From Pleurostoma richardsiae (Eukaryota > Ascomycota > Sordariomycetes > Calosphaeriales > Pleurostomataceae): 64,000 nt of DNA. Positions within the stretch are counted from its first letter, which is position 1. Every line of letters begins with the position of its first letter. The notes beneath the pieces were generated by a model. That model made no database searches. It was given only the letters and a program-made list of their open reading frames with translations, and was not told the DNA's origin. Both the position numbers and the translations under genes were made by a program. This document shows positions 57,336 through 64,000 of this stretch, piece after piece. Location of the stretch: positions 992,001 through 1,056,000 of the forward strand of contig JANBVO010000003.1 in the NCBI GenBank assembly GCA_030052745.1, read 5' to 3'.

Positions 57336-59109
57336 ATGGCTGACGCACTTGCTCGCTATGACTTCATCGTGGTCGGCGCCGGCCCAGCAGGCTGCACTAT
57401 AGCCTCCACCCTGGCCAAGACCAAAGCCCGACCACAGGTCCTCCTAGTCGAGGCTGGAGACGATAACGACGATGTCAACCTCCGCGTCGACGGCAATAAA
57501 TACGTGCAGATGCTCACCCCGTCACTTGAGTGGGGGTATAAGAGCTTGCCGCAGGCGAGTCTCGCTAATAGGGAGATAAGACTTGCTCGCGGCAAAGGGC
57601 TCGGGGGTAGCAGCGCTGTGAACTTCACCGTCTGGAACATAGGCCCCAGGGACGACATGGAAGAAATGGCCCGCCTCACGGGCGATGACGCCTGGAAGTG
57701 GGAGAAGGCCCAGGAGCGGTGGAAGAAGCTCGAGAACTTTCATGCAAAAAAGGGAGAGATCCCAGAGGGCATGGAGCAGTACCTTGACCCCCGGCCGGAG
57801 AACCACGGGACCACCGGTCCGCTCCACATAGGTTTTCCGTATGAATGGGACTATGAGGTCACCGCCATGATGGACATATGGAGGGCCAATGGCTTCGCAA
57901 TCAACCCCGATGCCTCCAATGGAGATCCCCTTGGTTTGTCTGTCTTCCCTCTCACCTCCTACAGAGGCGTCAGAGTGACATCGGCGGATCTTCTCGCTGC
58001 GGCTCCAGACAACCTGCACATATTGACGAGGGCACACGTCCATCGTGTGCTCATCGAAGACGGCCGCGCGAAAGGCGTGATGCTGGTTGACGGGGAGAAG
58101 TTATACGCCTTGAAAGAGGTGATTATCTCGGCAGGCTCTCTCGACTCACCCAAGATCCTGATGCACAGCGGCATCGGGCCGGCGGACCAGCTGAGCAAAT
58201 TTCAAATCCCCATGGTTCACGAAAACCCGAGCGTTGGTAAGAACTACCGCGACCACTACCATGTGATGATGAAGTTTGCCTGGGCAGACCACATGTCGAA
58301 GAGACCAGCATTCTTCCGGGATAAGCTAGCTCAAAAGGCGGCGATGCGCGAGTGGCAGCTGTATCGGACGGGTCCGTATGCGAACCTTGGCTGCGCGATG
58401 GCCATCGGCTTCTTCAAGAGCGATGCGACCCTCCAGAGCCCCGAGTTTGCGCTGCTGCCAGATGCGGAGAAGGAGCGGCTCTTGGCGCCAACGATACCCA
58501 GCTACGAGGTCTGCTGGAACTGCACAGCTGTAGACTACTACATCGCCCCGGACGCCGCGCCTGCCATTGCCACGGTCACGGTGTTCCTCCAGAACAGCCA
58601 GGGGCTGGGCGAAGTCAGACTGCAGTCGAGCAACCCCAGTGTCCCCTTGGAGTTCGATCCGGCCTACCTAGAGCACCCTTTCGATAAGCGCGTGGCGATC
58701 GAGGCCACACGCGAGGTGCTCAAGGTCGTGCAGAGTCCCGAGTTCCAGAAGAACAACGTGGGGTATCTCTGCGTGCCCAAGAGCGACAGCGAGGAGGACA
58801 TCCTGGAGTTTTGGCAGCAGGAGCTGGCCAGTACCTGGCACATGAGCTGCACTTGCAAGATGGGCCAGTCGGAGAAAGGCGACAACGCCGTCGTCGACAC
58901 GGACCTCAAGGTGTTTGGCGTGAAGGGGCTGCGCGTGGCAGACATGAGTGTCATGCCGATACTTCTCAGGTAAGTCGCAACTTGTTGTTCGCAGACTCTT
59001 CAAGGCTGACCGTGAGATGCCCGACAGCGCACATACACAAGCCGCCGCTTATCAAGTGGGCATGGTTGGCGCTGAGAAGGTGATATCGGAGTACGGCCTG
59101 GACAAGTGA
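57336..59109 (+). CDS. GMC-type FAD-dependent oxidoreductase
   Basis: Two exons, 57336-58969 and 59028-59109, give 571 residues; the intron (GTAAGT to CGACAG) lies inside the last conserved motif. The start is MADALARYDFIVVGAGPAGC, the FAD-binding beta-alpha-beta fold with no signal peptide, so a cytosolic enzyme is expected. GMC signature 1 is ARGKGLGGSSAVNFTVWNIG near residue 85, signature 2 is SAGSLDSPKILMHSGIGPAD. The catalytic region WHMSCTCKMG and the second His in MPILLSAHTQAAAYQVG are present, the latter only after splicing. Family members oxidise alcohols, sugars or choline using FAD, passing electrons to oxygen or other acceptors; the substrate here cannot be read from sequence. Missing the short second exon would remove a catalytic residue. 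Confidence 0.9.
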
Positions 59110-59477
59110 GATTGTGCTGGTGAAAATCATTTCATAAGACTTCGATGTACAACAACTTCCCAGGTCCTTGTGGAATGAACATGTGCATTGACTCTACAAG
59201 AAACATCACTATGTGCAAGGTGCAAGTGTTTCTGATATTATATCCCGATCTAGTATTCCGTACATACTTAAGGTGAGGAAGGCACGTACTCTGTACTGAG
59301 GCTGGTGAAGTGTGGCTTCGGTAAGGTAACCGCTAGATGGTCCCTGACTAAGCTCCACTGTGGCACCCGAAGCTATCCCGATCAGGTAACAACGACATCA
59401 TCTTTCAACCTCCAACGGGTCCGAAGCTTGAAGCTACCACTACATTGCGCGATCTCAGATATTGCCAATTTGCAGCC
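59110..59477. other. Intergenic region
   Basis: About 370 nt between two plus-strand genes. No gene or RNA was recognised; it should contain the promoter of the Fmp46-like gene. Confidence 0.5.
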
Positions 59478-60039
59478 ATGTTCCGCTTCGTAAGTATTTG
59501 CGCTGGGAGTGAGACTCAGAGACATCCTTCGAGCGTCCTGATGCTAATTGAGCGTGTTTCCAGCACAAACCCAAGGATATTATTACCCTCTTCCACAAGG
59601 CCAGCTCCCCGGCATCGCTGAGGGTGGCCGCTCTCCTCAAGCAGGCCTCCGCGGAGGCCACTGCCTACGCAACGGAGGACCAGGCAAGCGAGTCTCCGAT
59701 CGAAGCTCCCGCTAAGCGCTCCGAGTTCGAGCTCAACATCACCGAGGATCCGCCGACCTCCGACCAGCTCCGTACCATATTGGAATATGTCGGGAAGCCC
59801 AACTTCTCCACCGTGGTGAAGGGCGCGCACACGGAGAACGAGGCTCTCAAGAAGTTCAGGGAGAATGTTGAGAACTTCCAGCGGCCTGTGGTAAGTGCGC
59901 TCTGGCGCTGCAAGTGTTGGCTGAGCTTAGTCTAACTCGTGTCATGCAGACGGTGGACTGGAACAATGGCAAGGCAGTTGCTGGTGCCAACGAGTCGGAG
60001 ATTTTGAAGATGCTGAATAGCCTTCCGAAGGAGGAATAG
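59478..60039 (+). CDS. Fmp46-like mitochondrial protein (DUF1687, thioredoxin-like fold)
   Basis: Three exons, 59478-59489, 59564-59890 and 59950-60039, each joining in phase 0, give 142 residues. Exon 1 codes only MFRF. The protein then reads HKPKDIITLFHKASSPASLRVAALLKQAS, followed by FELNITEDPPTSDQLRTILEYVG and, in exon 3, TVDWNNGKAVAGANESEILKMLNSLPKEE. This matches the fungal Fmp46/DUF1687 family, described as putative mitochondrial redox proteins. The redox Cys of true thioredoxins is absent: the segment is HKASSPAS and the whole protein has no Cys, so simple dithiol chemistry is not possible. The first helix is basic and amphipathic, consistent with mitochondrial import. Confidence 0.85.
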
Positions 60040-60958
60040 AAGTTTGGTAATGTCTGTCTTCTCTCCTCTGTACAAAGAGCGCTTGTGGTAGCCCTATGAT
60101 GGTCAAAATCGAAATCTGAGCTTCTTTGTTGCCCGAGACATTTTCCCTCGAGGCATCTGTGAAAGCGCTTCAGCACTCAGCGTTTATTATTTCAACAACT
60201 TTTCCGAAGTGATTGTGGGAGAATCCGACTGTTTCCCCCTGAGGCAGGATAGGTCTAGGCCATGGTTTGGTTGAAACCCGGCATGGCCGTTACGGGACTG
60301 CTATGGATAGGGAGGCGCAGGTCAAGAACCGCCACGGCCTGTCGAGATGATGTATACAGATTCTTCAGGAATTGTGTGGAAAAGTGAGAGTGCCCAAAAT
60401 CTGAGTCCAGACTGAGAAAAGATAAGAGTGAGGTTTCGCTTTTCGTCCTGATCGCCGCCTGAATTTTGAGCGTCCCTCCTTTTGTTTACCCAACTCCTCT
60501 TCCTCTCTCACCCTCACTACCTAACCCACCCAAAATCTTCCATCAACTCTTATTCCACTGAAACCATTCGACTATCTGCGCAGATCGCGGGAATTCGACC
60601 AGGCTTGTACGATAGGGAGCCTGAAATTCTCGAGACGCTTCTATTTTCCCCTCGACCCTGCTTTGCGCATCGGGCGGCCTGAGAGAGGGCTGGATACTCT
60701 CCCGCCTTCGATTCAGCTACTCCCTGCGGGCCTCCCCTCATTCTCATCTACCCTTCCATCCCAGTCCCTCTCTTCAGACTTCTCCAGTCATCTTCTCTCG
60801 AACCGCCCATCAACGTTACGAGCGCAAGACTCATCGGCCTCCCTATCGACGTGATTCCCTTCATCTCTTGAGCCAACAGAAATTGCGCTCATTGTACTTT
60901 TACACCCGTGGAGAGCGGTGTTATCCTTTGAGACAATTTCCGCCTCGACGCAGTCACC
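60040..60958. other. Promoter and leader of the RRM protein gene
   Basis: About 900 nt. From 60470 to 60860 the plus strand is strongly pyrimidine-rich with many CTCTTCC/CCCACCC words, typical of leaders of well-expressed fungal genes. No gene was recognised. Confidence 0.5.
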
Positions 60959-63900
60959 ATGAATGCGACTTACCATCAGGCGACTGTCATCAAGACAAGC
61001 GGTGGAACGCGCGTCCACCCTCCTTCTCACTACTATGTTCAGACGTCTCAGGGATTCGTTATTCCTGATCCACCCATGGGATTCTATGTCAACATCCCCG
61101 AGTCAGCCCCGTGCAAGTGGTCTACCATGCATGGCAAGTATGCGAAACGCAACCATCGTCACCCCATGCCCGGCCGCTCTCTGGAGTGCCAAGACGACAC
61201 ATGGCTCAAGAGGAAGGCCGATGAGTTTCGAAAGATGTTCTGGGAAGACATGAAGTCTCTTGTCCGGCTGACGCGGTGGGAGGACCTGTACCAGTATTTC
61301 GACGGCCACGACCTCTACTTCCAGGGCGCTTACAACCTCTGGAATATATTGCACCTGCTCATTGACGAGAACGTAGCCGTTAACGAAGAGATCAAGAAGG
61401 CAAAGACTGACGAGATCAACACCTGGGTTCGGACGTGGTTGTCTTCTGACCCCAACTTTCAGCGCCTGATGGCTTGGAATGGGGTCGATGACATCCTCTC
61501 GGCCATTCTCAACCCTCAAGACTGGCGTGACGGAGGAATTGCTGAGCTTAACAACGTGGACCTAGGCACCCTTCGTGACTTCTTTAAGGACTATAACGCT
61601 CGCCACGCAGTGTTTTACCGCCAATACTGTGACAGTGGCTCCGGATCACCCAGGCTCACCTTCCTACAACTCGAGAGCAACGGAGAGACAGTCCGTAGCT
61701 GGCTCGGTGGGTCAGACCAATCCTCTGAAGATTTATCTCTGCTAAGTCTTTTCACAGACAAGACAGAGTCCCCGCCTCACAAAGATAGTCCTCCCCTCAC
61801 GACAATCCCTGAGGAAGGCCCTGCCCATGTCTCAACAGAAGAGGCGGCTGAGCTACAGCGCAGTATCTCCCAGCCTAGATATCCGTCTCTTGCTGGTGGA
61901 GATTCTGACAGCGATGACACATTTATTTTCCGCCTTCGACGCCTTCCTCTTGATCGAGATGGAAACTCCGACCCCGATGATGGCCAGAAGACACCGACTG
62001 GTCCAAAGCAAGTCAATCACGACGCGACGGAAGATAAGGACGACAGTCCCGAGACGCAGGATTCCTGGAAAGCTGCAGACTTCTTGCCTCAAGCAGGCGG
62101 CTCAAAGTCTGTTCAGAAGAGCGGAGGCAAGCAGAAGACTAAGTCGGCACCGACTACACCATCCGTCTTTTCTCGAGGGCGTGCCCGAGCAACCGCTGCG
62201 GATGTTCGAGCTCAAACGACGCGCCAGAAGCAGCAGCCTCGCAATAAGAAACAGGAGCCCCCGCTCGTGGCAAAGCAAGTGGAACAGCTTGACCAAGTCC
62301 CACCTGTGGACGGTCCTTTGGTTGTCAATGGCACTTGGACCCAGAATGCCAGCTCTCATTCAAACCCGCAATGGTACATGCATGGCAGCCAGCCTCTAGC
62401 CCAACAAGCGCATACCCAGTACTTCAGTCAGGGAAACAACGGTCCTGGCTTCTACGGCGATGTCTTCCGAGGTCTTGTACCTCCTACGGGTGTCTCTCAG
62501 CAACAACACAACATGGCACCTCCCATGGCTGGCCCTGGCAATGACTTTGCTGCTTTTTCAGCCGGTTCCAATGCTTACCGTCCGGGATTCCCTCCCCACG
62601 GCGGTGGCAATACCAACGCTTCCCATGAAACTAGGATGTCATCGTCGCAGTTTGGCAAGAACGAATGGCCAGCCCAGCAGCAGTCTGTGCCGATGGGGTA
62701 TCCTCCGGTGAGCCAGCCGCCATACTCCTCCAGCTCGCAGACAATGCTGCCGCCAGCTCCACCGCACATGAGCAACCATATGGTGCCCATGGCAAACCCA
62801 CCGCCTTACTCTAGCCAAAACAAGAATGGCAACCGCCGCTATAGCGGCAGCTCGAATCAGTCCAAGAGACCAAACCCCAGGAGCGGCTGGGACAAGACGC
62901 CGCACGACGACCCAGTTCACGGGCCTGTGTACTCGTACAACCGGGGTCGCCGACCCAAGAGCTCAGTGACCCCTCGTCGTCAGGACCCAGCCATGGATCG
63001 CAAGCCGCCAGCGAGACAGCTCACAGACCAGCCGGCCATGTACCAAGCAGCGGCAGGACAGCGGCAACCCGGAGGACCAGGCATCTGTATGAATGCGAAC
63101 AACTTCGGCACCTATATGGACTACGTCGAGTGCGCATGCGTGCGTTGCGAGAACGCATCCCGCAGCGTGTACGTTAGCAGGATCGACTCCACTGTCAGCA
63201 ACCCCCAGTTGCACACGAAGCTCTTAACATACATGGGACAGTTCGGCAGCGTCGAGAATGTCTTTATCAGGACACAACCACCGCGGTGTGCGTTCGTTAG
63301 GTAAGTCGTTTCTTCTTGGCCCTGGGTTCTTCTTCCTGCGGCGACGCGAGGAGAGTGAAACCGCGACAAGAGCCAAACGTATCTAACACAGTTTGCAGGT
63401 TCGCAAACTGCGCGATGGCAATCCATGCTGTCCGGACCTGCGAGAATGCGGGAGGCCTTCCCGCCGCAGGCCTTGGCACCAGGGACGGCCTCTACCTAGG
63501 ATTCCCAACGTACTCGAAGTTCTTCAGGTCCAAGGAGTCCAGGGACGCCCGGCCGTCTGGTCTGACGCCCTCACAAGAGGCCATGAGGCTTCTGGAGCAG
63601 TCGATGCACCGCAATCAAGTCCCCGGCGACCGGTACGTTGCAGGATGGCGCGTCTGGGAGCCCAAGCCTCAGCAGTCGCGCCCGCCTGCTCCGCCTAATT
63701 CATATCAAGGGCCTCAGCAGCACGGCTTCTCCGCTGGATTCCCGGGGAATAACCCGCAAACTCCGAACATGTACCAGACAGTCAACAGCATGGCCGCCGG
63801 ACCCGGCCCGGCTCACTACATGAACCCGCAGCATACGGTGTCCCAGCAGTATTACCCGCCGTCTTCTTCTCTAGGTCCGCCTCAGAACCTCGGTGGACGT

Positions 63901-64000
63901 CCTGACCTTTCCGGACGAGGTGTCTCATGCAATTTGCCGCTGGCTACAGAGTTTAACCCCGGAGACGAGGACAAGGACAAGAGACTCCCCTTTGACACTC
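60959..64000 (+). CDS. RRM RNA-binding protein with long disordered middle, partial at right edge
   Basis: Exon 1 is 60959-63300 and exon 2 runs from 63399 to the window end without a stop, so at least 980 residues are seen and the 3' end is missing. Residues 1-240 look folded (MGFYVNIPESAPCKW, HPMPGRSLECQDDTW, YNLWNILHLLIDENVAV, LGTLRDFFKDYNARHAVFY) but match no domain I know. The middle (250-700) is disordered, rich in Gln, Pro, Ser and Asn. An RRM starts near 720: VYVSRID is RNP2 and RCAFVRF is RNP1, with the intron (GTAAGT to TTGCAG) cutting inside RNP1. A Cys-containing stretch (YVECACVRCENASR) precedes it. A role in mRNA binding is likely; the target is unknown. Confidence 0.8.

Overview
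The window looks like nuclear DNA of a filamentous ascomycete (Pezizomycotina, most likely a Sordariomycete). Evidence: short introns of about 50-120 nt with GTRAGT donors, CTAAC/CTGAC branch sites and YAG acceptors; moderate GC; monocistronic genes on both strands; CT-rich leaders; and a typical gene set (Rec8, MRS6/REP, Rrp43, fungal PI-PLC, Fmp46-type protein, DUF4360). All exon structures were worked out by hand from splice signals and reading-frame continuity. No viral, LTR or DNA-transposon coding sequence was recognised.

Region 1-9 kb: a REC8-type meiotic cohesin kleisin (+), a convergent Rab escort protein MRS6 (-), a membrane-anchored alpha/beta hydrolase (-) and a small unrecognised protein (-). 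Region 9-14 kb holds two damaged host genes: a truncated, frame-shifted GNAT-like gene and a fungal rhodopsin-domain (PTH11-like) membrane protein gene with five clean junctions followed by a bad acceptor and a one-base shift. Region 14-29.8 kb: a small His/Pro-rich protein, a 2208-residue VIT-VWA protein, a secreted DUF4360 protein, an aldo-keto reductase whose Tyr and His catalytic positions look exchanged, a secreted type II asparaginase with three GATA sites upstream, the exosome subunit Rrp43 and a 115-residue hydrophilic protein.

Region 29.8-50.6 kb is gene-poor. A stretch of nearly 10 kb between two gene 3' ends has no recognisable gene but has a cluster of TAGGTACCT-like words. After it come a PI-specific phospholipase C (-) with a 12-nt first coding exon giving MGCI, and a small two-exon cupin. 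Another 5 kb without a convincing gene precedes a 1209-residue, largely disordered protein with an N-terminal MGNVPS myristoylation-type motif. Region 54-64 kb: a GMC oxidoreductase, an Fmp46-like mitochondrial protein and an RRM protein cut by the right edge.

There is no operon-like or obvious biosynthetic-cluster logic. The most unusual points are the AKR active site, the possible lipid-anchored N-termini of the PLC and of the 1209-residue protein, the disordered insertion inside the PLC X domain, the very long tail of the VIT-VWA protein, and the gene desert with its motif cluster.
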